Program-made: the position numbers and the translations under genes
The notes under the pieces: model-generated
Told to the model about the DNA's origin: nothing
Seen by the model: only the letters and a program-made list of their open reading frames with translations
Databases searched by the model: none
Shown here: piece by piece, positions 1 to 9,007 of the stretch
Layout: each line of letters starts with the position of its first letter
Numbering within the stretch: the stretch's first letter is position 1
Origin: Ilyobacter_A sp963668015
GTDB taxonomy: Bacteria > Fusobacteriota > Fusobacteriia > Fusobacteriales > Fusobacteriaceae
Direction: 5' to 3'
NCBI GenBank assembly: GCA_963668015.2
Contig: CAXXCR010000006.1
Coordinates: 1-64,000, forward strand
Length of the DNA: 64,000 bases

Positions 1-2270
1 TAACTCAGCGATGAATAACCTGTACCAAAATCATCTATTGAAAAACTTACCCCCTCTTCTATCAACTCATTCATTTTACCTATACTTGCGTCCACATCTT
101 CCATAACAGTATTTTCAGTTATCTCAAGTTCTAATATACAAGTTTTACAGTTTTTACTGACAAGTTTTTTTATGTCATCCACAAATTTATTGTCTTTAAA
201 CTGTTGAGGCGATATATTCACTGCAAGAGATATAGCAAACTTTTCTTTCATCTCCGATGCATCTCTACATGACTTTTCTATAACAATCTTACTGATTTCA
301 CCCATTAATCCATATTTTTCAGCCAATGGTATAAATTCACCTGGCTGTACTATACCCAGTTCGGGGTGTTCCCATCTTACAAGCGCCTCCACTCCTATAC
401 GTGCTCTGTTTTCAAAATTCAATTTAGGCTGGTAATATACAATAAACTGCTCCTGTGCTATGGCTTCTTTCAGGTCTCTCAACATTCTTTCTTCCTTAAA
501 ATCATGTACTCTACTCTTTTTATCTAAGTCCAATCTTCTTTGCGCCGATTTAATCAGTTCATCAATCCCTATCCCTGCTTCACATTCCACATAGCCCCTG
601 CAAAATGAAATCCTATATTTTCTCTTTTTGGACCAGTTAAAACTCTCCACTTCGCTTTCTATCCTATTTAAGAACTTGCCAACTAAGCTGGAATCTTTTC
701 TTGGAAATCCCACCAAAAATTCACCGCCGCCTAACCTGCACACAATGTCACTTTGCCTGATATTATGCTTTAAAATTTCAGAGAAATCCTTTATAAGTCT
801 GTCTCCTTCTGCCTGTCCATATACCACATTCACATCTTTAAGCCCGGACACATCCAACACTGCCACACTGAGCTGCCCATCTTTTTCCAAGATTTCCGCA
901 AGCATTCTCAAGCCGCTCTCCCTATTGTACGCATCGGTCAACTTATCGTATGTAAAATATTCCCTTATCTTTTCCCTCAGTTGATTTAAGTCAGTGACGT
1001 CAATACATGTCAAAAGCAGCATCTCCTCATATGTCTTTGGAGAATTTATTTTAGAAGCAGTGACTAAAAAATTGAATTTCCTTTTGTTTTTGGTCTCAAG
1101 GTTAATTTTCAACTTATTTCCTACCCCATCTTTAAAAAACGTCAAAAGTTTTTTTTCAACCAAGTTCTTATCTCCTAAAAGAATATCTAAAAAACTAGTT
1201 TCATAAATTTCCCTTTCACTGTATCCGCTTAATTTCTTAAATGTTTTACTTGCATGTTTTACAGTCAGGTTTTTATCCAAAACTATATTTATTGCTGAAC
1301 TACTGTGGTATAAATTACGATAGTTTCTCCTTTCCAAATCCAGCTTATTTTTAAGGTTATTTACAGCCGACTTCAGTTTGCCTATCTCATCATCACCGTC
1401 CCAGTGAAGCTCCCTGTCAAACTCCTCCTTTTCACTCATAATTGTGACATCACTGCTGAACTTTTCCAATTTTGAAAACACCAAAGTATTCATAGTACGA
1501 GAAAAACCAAGTCCTGTAAATGTAAAAAATAATAAAAGCACTCCAAGTACCTTAGCAGACGTCGCTCTTATCTTTTTTTTCACTTCCGGTTTGACACTAA
1601 ATTTTACAAAAAAATCTTCACCATCAGAGACCTTGAAACTCATATACTTAACTAGTCCCATGGCATCATTACCAGATTTTTTTAAAAATTTTATATCCAG
1701 TGGTATCTGCAAATCATTTACCATCCCAGAGATTAGATTTTCCGAAAATTCCCATCCCATAAATAAAAAACCATTTGCATCCATCACACCATGACTGTCA
1801 ACTATACCTCTTATAAATCCAACTATAGGTGTACCGTCATCTTTCAAAATTATATCGCCGTCTTCTCTGAAATTCTGAATTTTTTTCAACAAATTTTCAG
1901 GTACATCAACAAGCTTTTTTTCCTCATTTTTGAAATACTTTGAGTATACAACATTATATTCTTTGTCCATATAAACCATATAGTTTATATCTAAATTTTC
2001 AAACGTTTCCCAACCTAAATTCGAATCTATATACTCCTGATTTGGCTTCTCTATAAATTTGTAGCTGTCATCCCACATAGCCCAATCATTGAGTACTTTT
2101 TTCTCAATATTATTTTTGTACCAATAAGCATTTTCCAGTCTTTTATACTCCCAATTCAGCCTTTCAGCATAATGCTCACTGTAATGCTTTACTAAAACCT
2201 CAAACATTATTAATCCAAAAACTATTGAAAATATCCCCAATATAATTCCAAATTTTTTTCTTAGCTTCAT
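1..2270 (-). CDS. CHASE4-GGDEF-EAL c-di-GMP signalling protein (C-terminus cut by window edge)
   Basis: Reading the minus strand from an ATG at 2270 gives an open frame to the window edge, about 756 residues. An N-terminal membrane segment (about residues 5-25) is followed by an extracytoplasmic region with the WDDSY motif typical of CHASE4 sensors, a second membrane segment near residue 250, a PAS-like stretch, a GGDEF domain and an EAL domain. The GGDEF active-site motif reads GGGEF (about residue 513), so cyclase activity is doubtful. The EAL signature EALVRW (about residue 625) and the DDFGTGYSS loop (about residue 742) look intact, which favours a c-di-GMP phosphodiesterase whose GGDEF half may only bind GTP. 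The start is uncertain, since in-frame ATGs also exist at 2279 and 2285. The end of the EAL domain lies outside the window. Confidence 0.85.
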   Translation of the reverse strand, partial: MKLRKKFGIILGIFSIVFGLIMFEVLVKHYSEHYAERLNWEYKRLENAYWYKNNIEKKVLNDWAMWDDSYKFIEKPNQEYIDSNLGWETFENLDINYMVYMDKEYNVVYSKYFKNEEKKLVDVPENLLKKIQNFREDGDIILKDDGTPIVGFIRGIVDSHGVMDANGFLFMGWEFSENLISGMVNDLQIPLDIKFLKKSGNDAMGLVKYMSFKVSDGEDFFVKFSVKPEVKKKIRATSAKVLGVLLLFFTFTGLGFSRTMNTLVFSKLEKFSSDVTIMSEKEEFDRELHWDGDDEIGKLKSAVNNLKNKLDLERRNYRNLYHSSSAINIVLDKNLTVKHASKTFKKLSGYSEREIYETSFLDILLGDKNLVEKKLLTFFKDGVGNKLKINLETKNKRKFNFLVTASKINSPKTYEEMLLLTCIDVTDLNQLREKIREYFTYDKLTDAYNRESGLRMLAEILEKDGQLSVAVLDVSGLKDVNVVYGQAEGDRLIKDFSEILKHNIRQSDIVCRLGGGEFLVGFPRKDSSLVGKFLNRIESEVESFNWSKKRKYRISFCRGYVECEAGIGIDELIKSAQRRLDLDKKSRVHDFKEERMLRDLKEAIAQEQFIVYYQPKLNFENRARIGVEALVRWEHPELGIVQPGEFIPLAEKYGLMGEISKIVIEKSCRDASEMKEKFAISLAVNISPQQFKDNKFVDDIKKLVSKNCKTCILELEITENTVMEDVDASIGKMNELIEEGVSFSIDDFGTGYSSLS

Positions 2271-2481
2271 GTCAATCATTCCCATTTCAATATTTTATTC
2301 ACTTTCTCATTTGAATTTTACAAATAAGATTCTTATTTCCTCTTTTATATAGTTTTATTTATTTTAAACTTATTTAAATGAAAATTGAATTTTTTTAAAT
2401 ATTTAACTACATAATCAGGTTATATGAAACGAAAATAGTTAACAGCCCTCAATTTATTTTTAATATTTACCCCCTAAAAGT

Positions 2482-2512
2482 AAGAAGCCGCCAACTAAAA
2501 AGTTGACGGCTT
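2482..2512 (-). terminator. Rho-independent terminator of the aspS-gatCAB operon
   Basis: A 12-bp stem with one mismatch (arms 2485-2496 and 2501-2512) lies just past the gatB stop. On the minus strand it is followed by a T-rich stretch. Confidence 0.7.
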
Positions 2513-2515
2513 GTA

Positions 2516-3953
2516 TTATTTAAGTTTTTTATCCAGTATGTCTGATGCCATTTTAGGGTTGGCCTTCCCTTTAGACAGTTTCATAACCTGCCCAACTAAG
2601 AATCCTTTTACCTTTTCATTTCCAGACTTAAACTGTTCTACAACATTTTGGTTTTCTGCCAGTACCTGATCTACTATTCCTTCTATAGCTCCGGTATCAC
2701 TTACCTGTATAAGTCCCTTTTCCTCAACAATTACTTCAGGAGTCTTGCCAGTTTTAACCATTTCTTGGAAAACTTTCGAAGCAGCGCTGCTGTTTATCTT
2801 ACCTGATTTAATCATTTTAATAAGTGTTCCCAGGTCCTTAGAAGGTACCGAGAACTCGCTGAACTCTATCTTCTTGTCGTTTAGCACTCTAACCACGTCT
2901 CTTAACATCCAGTTACAAGCACTTTTTGCGTCTCCGCTGGCCATAACAAGTTCTTCGTAGTATCCTGACATAAATTTATCCGAAATCAGTATATCCACTT
3001 CTTCCTCGCTGATTTGATACTCTGCAAGGAACCTCTCTCTTTTTTGTTGAGGCAGTTCCGGAAGTGTTTCCTTTGCATTTTTCACTATTTCGTCCCCCAC
3101 ATACAGTGGAACTATATCAGGTTCAGGGAAATATCTGTAGTCATGAGCTTCTTCTTTACTCCTCATTGGAATAGTTTTACCCTTAGCGGCATCCCAACGT
3201 CTTGTTTCCTGTACTATTTTGTGTTCTTCACCCGTATACATAAAGCTCTTTCTGCCTTTTTTCCTCTTTTTCAAGTGCTCTTTGTAGCTCTTTAAATGAG
3301 TTCAGGTTCTTGATCTCTACTCTTGTATTGTAGTTTGTATCCCCGACTTTTCTCAGTGATATGTTGGCATCGCATCTAAGTGACCCCTGCTCCATCTTAA
3401 CATCTGAAACCTCTGAGTATTCCAATATACTTTTAAGTGTTTTTAAGAATATTATTGCCTCGTCGATAGAACGTATATCCGGTTCTGTTACTATCTCTAT
3501 TAGAGGTACTCCTACCCTGTTATAGTCAATAAGGGTAAACGGCTCGTACTCCATATGAACAAGTTTACCGGCATCCTCTTCCATATGTATCCTGTTTATT
3601 CTTATTCTTTTCTTACCGTTCTCAGTATCTATATCTACATTTCCGTCTATGCATATAGGCATATCGAACTGGGATATTTGATATGCTTTCGGAAGATCCG
3701 GGTAGAAGTAGTTTTTTCTATCAAATTTATTCAGCTGATTTATGTCACAGTTTATTGCATGACCTGCTTTGACAGCCATGTTGACAACTTCTTCATTTAT
3801 AACCGGAAGAGTTCCTGGCAGTCCAAGACAAACCGGGCAAGTATTTGCATTTGGTTCAGCTCCAAATTCTGTGGAACAGTTACAGAATATCTTTGTGTTT
3901 GTTTTTAGCTCGACGTGTATTTCCAGTCCTATTATAGTTTCGTAGCTCGCCAT
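2516..3953 (-). CDS. gatB: Asp/Glu-tRNA amidotransferase subunit B, GatB (frameshifted at 3231-3233)
   Basis: GatB converts Asp-tRNA(Asn) and Glu-tRNA(Gln) to the amidated forms within GatCAB; it is the kinase and tRNA-binding subunit. The first half (ATG at 3953) has the expected start (YETIIGLEIHVEL), the CPVCLGLPG zinc/kinase segment and IEIVTEPD. It hits TGA at 3228, while the remainder (EEHKIVQETRRWDA through the YqeY-like tail) continues in another frame to 2516. Removing one base from the GGG at 3231-3233 (plus-strand CCC) restores a frame of normal GatB length, about 478 residues. The start codon directly abuts the gatA stop, so translation is probably coupled. An essential gene with an extra G in a homopolymer suggests a sequencing error; a real mutation or a +1 recoding site (GGG TGA) is less likely. 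Confidence 0.9.
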
Positions 3954-5387
3954 CTAGCACACCCCCTCAAACGCTTTTGCCGCTTGTAATATCTTTTTCT
4001 CTCCAAAATGAGGACCTATTATTTGTACTCCTATAGGCAGTCCGTTCTCATCTTCACCACATGGTAGAGATATAGCAGGTACACCAGCTATATTTATATT
4101 AACTGTGTATATATCTGCAAGATACATTTCAAGTGGATTTTCAGTTCTTTCACCTATTTTAAATGGAAGTACAGGTGATGTAGGGCTAAGTATAAGATCA
4201 TATTTTTCAAATATATCTTGGTACTGTTTTGTTATCTTTTTCTTAAGTTTAAGTGCCCTTTTATAGTAAGCATCATAGTAACCAGAAGAAAGTGCATAAG
4301 TTCCCAGCATTATTCTTCTTTTTACCTCTTTTCCAAAAGCTTCTGTTCTGGTATTTACCATAAGTTCATTTATATCTGTAAAGTTTTCTGTTCTATAACC
4401 ATATCTTACACCGTCAAACCTAGACAAGTTAGAACTTGCTTCTGCAGATGAGATTATGTAGTATGGCGAAAGTCCTTCGGCTGTTATCGGCATAGAGATG
4501 TACTCTACCTCAGCTCCAAGCTCTTTGAACTTTTCTATGCTTTCTTCAAAGGCTTTTTGTATCTTAGGATCAAGCCCCTCTTTGAAGAACTCTTTTGCTA
4601 CAGCTATCTTCATACCTTTTACACCGTTAGCCAATTCTGACTCATATTCTTCATATTTTACATTAGCACTTGTATTGTCTTTTGCATCGTGTCCTTGAAT
4701 TACCTCAAGACAAAGGGCAGCATCTTCTACATTTCTAGAAAAAGGCCCTATCTGATCAAGTGATGATCCGAAAGCTATAAGACCGAATCTTGATACAGCT
4801 CCATAAGTTGGTTTTAATCCAACTACACCACAAAATGCAGCCGGCTGTCTGATACTACCACCAGTATCAGATCCTAGTGAAATAGGTGCTAGCTTTGCAG
4901 CAACTGCTGCTGCAGAACCTCCAGACGACCCTCCAGGAACTCTGTCAAGAGCTTTCGGATTTTTAGTTACCATGAATGCAGAGTTTTCTGTGGAAGAACC
5001 CATTGCAAACTCATCCATGTTAGTTTTACCAACGATTATAGCATCTTCTGCTTTTAGTTTTTCTATAACAGTTGCATCATATGGAGGTATGAAATCCTCC
5101 AGCATTTTAGATGCACAAGTTGTTTTTATTCCGTCAGTACATATGTTGTCTTTTATTGCTATAGGTACACCGGCAAGCTTCCCAAGTTTTTCACCTGCTG
5201 CTACTTTTTTGTCAACAAGCTCTGCCTGCTCCATAGCCGTATCTTCACATAAAGTTATGTAAGACTGTACCTCTTTATCTACATCTTTTATTCTTGCAAA
5301 AAGCTCACTAACAAGCTCTGTACATTTTACTTCTCCGCTTTTAACCGCTTTTACTATCTCTACGGCTGTCATATCTTCTACTCTCAT
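3954..5387 (-). CDS. gatA: Asp/Glu-tRNA amidotransferase subunit A, GatA
   Basis: This is the glutaminase/amidase subunit of GatCAB, 477 residues, a normal length. It releases ammonia from glutamine for channeling to GatB. The amidase-signature Ser-cisSer-Lys triad is visible: lysine in PIAIKDNI (about residue 78), the glycine/serine-rich stretch GGSSGGSAAAVAA (about residue 152), and the nucleophile region SDTGGSIRQPAAFCG (about residue 175). It sits 11 nt downstream of gatC and abuts gatB, in the order gatC-gatA-gatB. Transcription should depend on the T-box upstream of aspS. Nothing in the frame looks abnormal. Confidence 0.96.
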   Translation of the reverse strand: MRVEDMTAVEIVKAVKSGEVKCTELVSELFARIKDVDKEVQSYITLCEDTAMEQAELVDKKVAAGEKLGKLAGVPIAIKDNICTDGIKTTCASKMLEDFIPPYDATVIEKLKAEDAIIVGKTNMDEFAMGSSTENSAFMVTKNPKALDRVPGGSSGGSAAAVAAKLAPISLGSDTGGSIRQPAAFCGVVGLKPTYGAVSRFGLIAFGSSLDQIGPFSRNVEDAALCLEVIQGHDAKDNTSANVKYEEYESELANGVKGMKIAVAKEFFKEGLDPKIQKAFEESIEKFKELGAEVEYISMPITAEGLSPYYIISSAEASSNLSRFDGVRYGYRTENFTDINELMVNTRTEAFGKEVKRRIMLGTYALSSGYYDAYYKRALKLKKKITKQYQDIFEKYDLILSPTSPVLPFKIGERTENPLEMYLADIYTVNINIAGVPAISLPCGEDENGLPIGVQIIGPHFGEKKILQAAKAFEGVC

Positions 5388-5398
5388 CTAGCTCCCCC

Positions 5399-5683
5399 TT
5401 ATTCAACCACTTTTGGTACTTCAATACTAGTATCACGCATTGACTTTACATTTTGGAAGAGTTTCTTTTTGTCTTCAAAAACTTCAACCACATCTTTTCT
5501 AAAATCAGTATTTACTTTATCAAACTCGTCCAGTGAAACATCGTCCAAATCAAAGTTGTCTATGGCTTCAAAGTGGCTCAAGATAGCTTCGAATTCACTT
5601 GTCAGCTTTTCTACCTCTTCGTCTGTGAACTTAAGTTTTGCTAATTTTGCTATGTATTTAACTTCATCTGCTTTTACTTTCAT
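5399..5683 (-). CDS. gatC: Asp/Glu-tRNA amidotransferase subunit C, GatC
   Basis: A 94-residue protein of the size and pattern of GatC, which wraps around GatA at the GatA-GatB interface and stabilises the complex. The N-terminus (VKYIAKLAKLKFTDEE) is the typical first helix that docks on GatA, and the C-terminus carries the loop with the conserved RxD segment (MRDTSIEVP). It lies 13 nt downstream of the aspS stop and 11 nt upstream of gatA, with a good ribosome-binding site (GGGGGAT). It completes the aspS-gatC-gatA-gatB transamidation operon. Confidence 0.94.
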   Translation of the reverse strand: MKVKADEVKYIAKLAKLKFTDEEVEKLTSEFEAILSHFEAIDNFDLDDVSLDEFDKVNTDFRKDVVEVFEDKKKLFQNVKSMRDTSIEVPKVVE

Positions 5684-5696
5684 TATATCATCCCCC

Positions 5697-6989
5697 TTAC
5701 GGTCTTATTCTTTTTAAGTCTCTTGGAAGCAGTGTTGCTTCTCTTATGTTGTCTAAATTAAGTATTTTCATTGTAAGTCTTTCAAGACCTATGGCAAATC
5801 CACCGTGCGGCGGCATACCGTACTTGAAGTTTTCTGTATAGAATTCAAAGTTTTCAGGCAGCATTCCGAAGCTGTTGATGCTGTCTATAAGCATATCGTA
5901 ATCGTGAATTCTTTGACCACCTGTAGTTATCTCCAGTCCTTTGTATATAAGGTCGAAACTTCTAGTTACCCCTTCTTTACTCTCATGAGGCATTGTGTAC
6001 ATTGGTCTTTTTGCAATTGGGTATTCTGTTAAGAATACAAAATCACTGTTGTATTTTTCTTTTACATATTGTGAGAATAGTTTTTCTCCTTCTGCATCTA
6101 GATTCCCTGCAGGGGATCTTTTCCCGTATTTTTCAAGGATAATTTCCTGTGCTTCAGAAAGTGCCAACCTTGGTATTTCAAGTTTTTCAGGAAGTTCTAT
6201 TCCGTACATTGCAAGTTCTTTGCTGCATGTTTTGTTCAGGTGTTTGAAGATGTGCTCTAAAAGCCCCTCTTCTAAGTCCATTATGTCCTCTTCGTTTTGT
6301 ATGAATCCCATTTCCACGTCTAAACTTACATATTCACTTAAGTGTCTCCAAGTGTTATGAAGCTCCGCCCTGTATGCGTGCCCTACTTCGAAGACTCTTT
6401 CAAATCCTGATCCAACCATCATCTGCTTGTAAAACTGCGGACTCTGTGCCAGGAAAGATCTTTTCCCGTAGTAGTCAACCAAGAACATCTCACTTCCACC
6501 TTCTGTTGCAGAGTCAATAAGCTTTGGAGTATGTATTTGCGAGAAATCATTTTGTAAAAGGTAAGATCTGAATCCTTCCTCTATTTCCTGTTGTATTTTG
6601 AATACGGCTCTTACTTTCTGTTTTCTAAGACTCATACTTCTATGATCAAGCTGAATTTCCAGCTTAGCATTTATTGTTCTCTTGTTTATATCAAAAGGAA
6701 GGTTCTCATATTTTGGAACTCCTAAAATTTCAAGGTTTTCCACAAGTACTTCCACTCCGTTTGGAGCTTTTGGGTTTTCTACTCTAGTACCAATAACCGA
6801 AACCGCTGCTTCATTTCTAAGTGTTTTTACGATTTCCTTGTCATCTACTACTAGCTGTACTATACCATCCTTGTCTCTCAAATGTACAAAGCTTACATTT
6901 CCCAAGCTGTGGATCTTATGTACCCATCCTTTAACTAGGATCTTTTCACCTTCATACGATTTAATGTCTTTAGAATAAATTCTTTGCAT
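5697..6989 (-). CDS. aspS: Archaeal-type, probably non-discriminating aspartyl-tRNA synthetase
   Basis: A 430-residue class II synthetase. The N-terminal OB-fold anticodon domain (GWVHKIHSLGNVSFVHLRD) is followed by the catalytic core with motif 2 (FEVGHAYRAELHNTWRHLSEY) and motif 3 (GFAIGLERLTMKIL), ending IREATLLPRDLKRIRP. The compact size and this ending match archaeal/eukaryotic-type AspRS rather than the bacterial form of about 590 residues or AsnRS. Such enzymes are commonly non-discriminating: they charge tRNA(Asn) with Asp for GatCAB to amidate. Co-transcription with gatCAB, as known in clostridia, strongly supports that role. Expression should be controlled by the T-box upstream. Discrimination cannot be proven from sequence alone. 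Confidence 0.88.
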   Translation of the reverse strand: MQRIYSKDIKSYEGEKILVKGWVHKIHSLGNVSFVHLRDKDGIVQLVVDDKEIVKTLRNEAAVSVIGTRVENPKAPNGVEVLVENLEILGVPKYENLPFDINKRTINAKLEIQLDHRSMSLRKQKVRAVFKIQQEIEEGFRSYLLQNDFSQIHTPKLIDSATEGGSEMFLVDYYGKRSFLAQSPQFYKQMMVGSGFERVFEVGHAYRAELHNTWRHLSEYVSLDVEMGFIQNEEDIMDLEEGLLEHIFKHLNKTCSKELAMYGIELPEKLEIPRLALSEAQEIILEKYGKRSPAGNLDAEGEKLFSQYVKEKYNSDFVFLTEYPIAKRPMYTMPHESKEGVTRSFDLIYKGLEITTGGQRIHDYDMLIDSINSFGMLPENFEFYTENFKYGMPPHGGFAIGLERLTMKILNLDNIREATLLPRDLKRIRP

Positions 6990-7063
6990 TTGAAACCCCC
7001 AATCAATTAAAATGAATTTTTATTTTGATAAATATTTTTCTAAGTTTATAGCCTGAAAAGGCA

Positions 7064-7340
7064 TAAAAAAAACTCTTCACAACTATAGTTGTGAAGAGTG
7101 TATTCAACTTTATCAAACAGTACAAGGGTACTGTTTTTACTCTTCAAGGTACGGAAATACTTCTCATAGTACTCGATACCCGCCAACTATAACGTGTTGG
7201 TCACGTCTAAGCCTACTAAGTGATTATCTTTTCGGTTAGAAGCTCCAAGGTGTTCTTCATTATAGACTTCGTTACCGGGCTTACACCGTCCCCAGCTCGC
7301 TGAAACTACATTCTATAACTACTCTCCTCTTCATCGCATT
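7064..7340 (-). promoter_or_regulatory. T-box leader of the aspS-gatCAB operon (overlapping GAAC specifier)
   Basis: On the minus strand this leader shows stem I features (the GAAGAGGAGAGTAG start, a CAGCGAG bulge, GGTGTAAGCC and a closing GGAGC). A stem IIA/B pseudoknot follows, in which an ACGTG/CACGT hairpin loop CCAAC (7196-7200) pairs with GTTGG (7183-7187). A strong terminator comes next: a 28-bp perfect palindrome (7072-7099) and T8. An upstream segment (7139-7146) is complementary to the 5' arm of the terminator (7092-7099) and could form the antiterminator. The specifier region at 7252-7255 reads GAAC, holding GAA (Glu) and AAC (Asn) shifted by one base. I could not find a canonical UGGN T-box bulge, so the antiterminator half is less certain than stem I. 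Confidence 0.8.
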
Positions 7341-7566
7341 TACGTGTTTATTCAATTGTAACTTGTTCATTATAATGAAATTTTACGTCTCTTGTCAAAT
7401 TAATTTTTTTTTATTTTATATTATTTCAAAATTTTATCAATATTTTTTATTTAAAAATTGAATTCAAAGAAACATTAAGAAAAAAAACTGTTTTCAAATA
7501 AAAATTTAACTTTTATTTAATCTTTTTTTATGTTAAAATTATCAAAAAATTTATAGGAGGTTTAAA

Positions 7567-8166
7567 ATGACTGGATATTTTTTAAATACATTTTTAAAAA
7601 TATTTTTCATATTCACACCGTTTTTTATATTCTCTACATTCGTCTCTATGACTCAGGAATATGACAGCTGTCTCAAAAAAAAGCTGGCTGTAAAAGTCAT
7701 ACTTGCGGCTCTTGCAATAACTATTCTGATCTACCTGGCCGGAGATTACATTTTCTACCTTTTCGGTATAAACCTTGACTCCTTCAGGATAGGTACAGGT
7801 ATAATGCTCCTTTTGACCGCAATACAGCTTGTTAACGGAAGGGACCGTGAACGTACAGACACTGATAAAAACCCGCATGATATAGTTGTTGTCCCAATGG
7901 CAACGCCTGTACTGGTTGGTCCAGCCACTATGGGTACCATACTGGTAATGTCATCGGAAACTGCAAGCAGAGTATACAAATTAATTGATGTATCTGCCAT
8001 TATAGCCGCACTCTTTTTAATAGGTTTTCTTCTGTACATAAGCGGTACCTTGGAGAAGCTTATAAGCAAACAGGGCGTTAAGGTTATGTCTAAGATAAGC
8101 GGGCTTATACTGTCAGCCATTGCTTCTCAAATGATTATGACAGGGGTTTCCAACTTTTTAAAATAA
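7567..8166 (+). CDS. MarC/YhgN family integral membrane protein
   Basis: 199 residues, almost entirely hydrophobic, with about six membrane segments arranged as two repeats of three. The start (FLNTFLKIFFIFTPFFIFSTFVSMT) and the segment PMATPVLVGPATMGTILVMSS in the middle are characteristic of the MarC (UPF0056) family, whose transport substrate is not established. The start is supported by an excellent ribosome-binding site (AGGAGG) 6 nt upstream. It is divergent from the aspS operon, with the T-box leader between, and appears monocistronic. A weak promoter (TTAACT and TTAAAAT-like boxes) may lie around 7505-7540. Confidence 0.88.
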   Translation: MTGYFLNTFLKIFFIFTPFFIFSTFVSMTQEYDSCLKKKLAVKVILAALAITILIYLAGDYIFYLFGINLDSFRIGTGIMLLLTAIQLVNGRDRERTDTDKNPHDIVVVPMATPVLVGPATMGTILVMSSETASRVYKLIDVSAIIAALFLIGFLLYISGTLEKLISKQGVKVMSKISGLILSAIASQMIMTGVSNFLK

Positions 8167-8488
8167 ATAAGCTAAATGCTAACTTTAATAAAATATTGAT
8201 CTTCTACGAGTATATAAAAACTTTTTTGGGTCACGAATCGCACTAATGGACACAGAGTTACACGGAGGAAAAGATTGAGTTTCACAGAGAAATTCTAAAA
8301 ATCTCTAGTTCTCTATATTTTTAATGATTAGTGAGATTCGTGTAATTCGTGACAAAAAATAATTTTGATTTAAAGGTTTCCTCTGTGCAGCTCTTGTTTT
8401 AAAGCTCTGTGGAACTCTGTGTCCGAAAAAGCCTTTGAATGAAGTCGGTAATTTATCGCAATAATTCTAATTGGCAACTTGAGTTGAA
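8167..8488 (+). repeat. Dispersed intergenic repeat, copy A (MITE-like, plus orientation)
   Basis: Reads left end, TCACGAATC, GGACACAGAGTT, TTTCACAGAGA, GATTAGTGAGATTCGTG, AACTCTGTGTCC, right end (TTTATCGCAA ... CAACTTGAGTTG). Nested inverted repeats: TCACGAATC pairs with GATTCGTG, and GGACACAGAGT with ACTCTGTGTCC. The same element recurs at about 10.6, 13.1, 18.3, 20.4, 29.4, 34.1 and 36.0 kb. It fills most of the MarC-RseC gap. Confidence 0.8.
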
Positions 8489-8524
8489 TAAAGATAAAAT
8501 AAGGAGCGGATTAAATTCCGATCC

Positions 8525-8914
8525 TTATTTTATCTTTATTTTTCTGTTTAAAAATTTTTCACCGAGATATTTGTCAAATAGATGTATCGCCACAAAACAA
8601 AGCGCCATACTCAAGAAACTTACAAGTATACTGCCGCCCTCTCCTACTCCAAATAAACTCGCCACAAAGTAGCCTCCAAAGAAAAAGAACACAGGCACTA
8701 TGTATACCAATATACCCATACCGAAAATAGATTTATCTTCTATTTCAAACCTCACAGGATCCCCCACCTGGAAATGTCCTTTGGTTTTTATATCTATCTC
8801 CTCTACGCCTCGCCCCTCCTCTGTACAGGTCTGACATTTGCCGCAGCTTGTTTTATATACTTTTACCCTTATATATCCGTTGTATACCTCTTTTACTACA
8901 CCGTTTTTTACCAC
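8525..8914 (-). CDS. RseC/MucC-family membrane protein
   Basis: A 129-residue protein with a cysteine cluster SCGKCQTC (early in the chain), a small soluble domain, then two membrane segments (about residues 65-85 and 90-110), the architecture of RseC/MucC. Family members associate with Rnf/SoxR-reducing or sigma-E-related membrane functions; the role here is unknown. A longer frame begins at an ATG at 8962, but it has no ribosome-binding site. The GTG at 8914 has GGGAGG 6 nt upstream (8921-8926), and its N-terminus (VVKNGVVKEV) aligns with the usual family start, so I chose GTG. Confidence 0.75.
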   Translation of the reverse strand: MVKNGVVKEVYNGYIRVKVYKTSCGKCQTCTEEGRGVEEIDIKTKGHFQVGDPVRFEIEDKSIFGMGILVYIVPVFFFFGGYFVASLFGVGEGGSILVSFLSMALCFVAIHLFDKYLGEKFLNRKIKIK

Positions 8915-9007
8915 AGCTAACCTCCCGTCTATAACTAAGTACGATCTTAAATTTCTATCCATTGTACTTGTATTCTAATAATTCATATTTTTTTAGTCAA
9001 GATTTTT

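Noticed and set aside
3228..3274. Programmed +1 frameshift in gatB (GGG TGA)
   Set aside because: The slip GGG to GGT before TGA would give the right protein, but no stimulatory element is seen and gatB is not known for recoding; other genes here show similar homopolymer indels, so error is favoured.
5697..6989. Asparaginyl-tRNA synthetase
   Set aside because: C-terminal ending IREATLLPRD and linkage with gatCAB fit archaeal-type AspRS; AsnRS ends differ.
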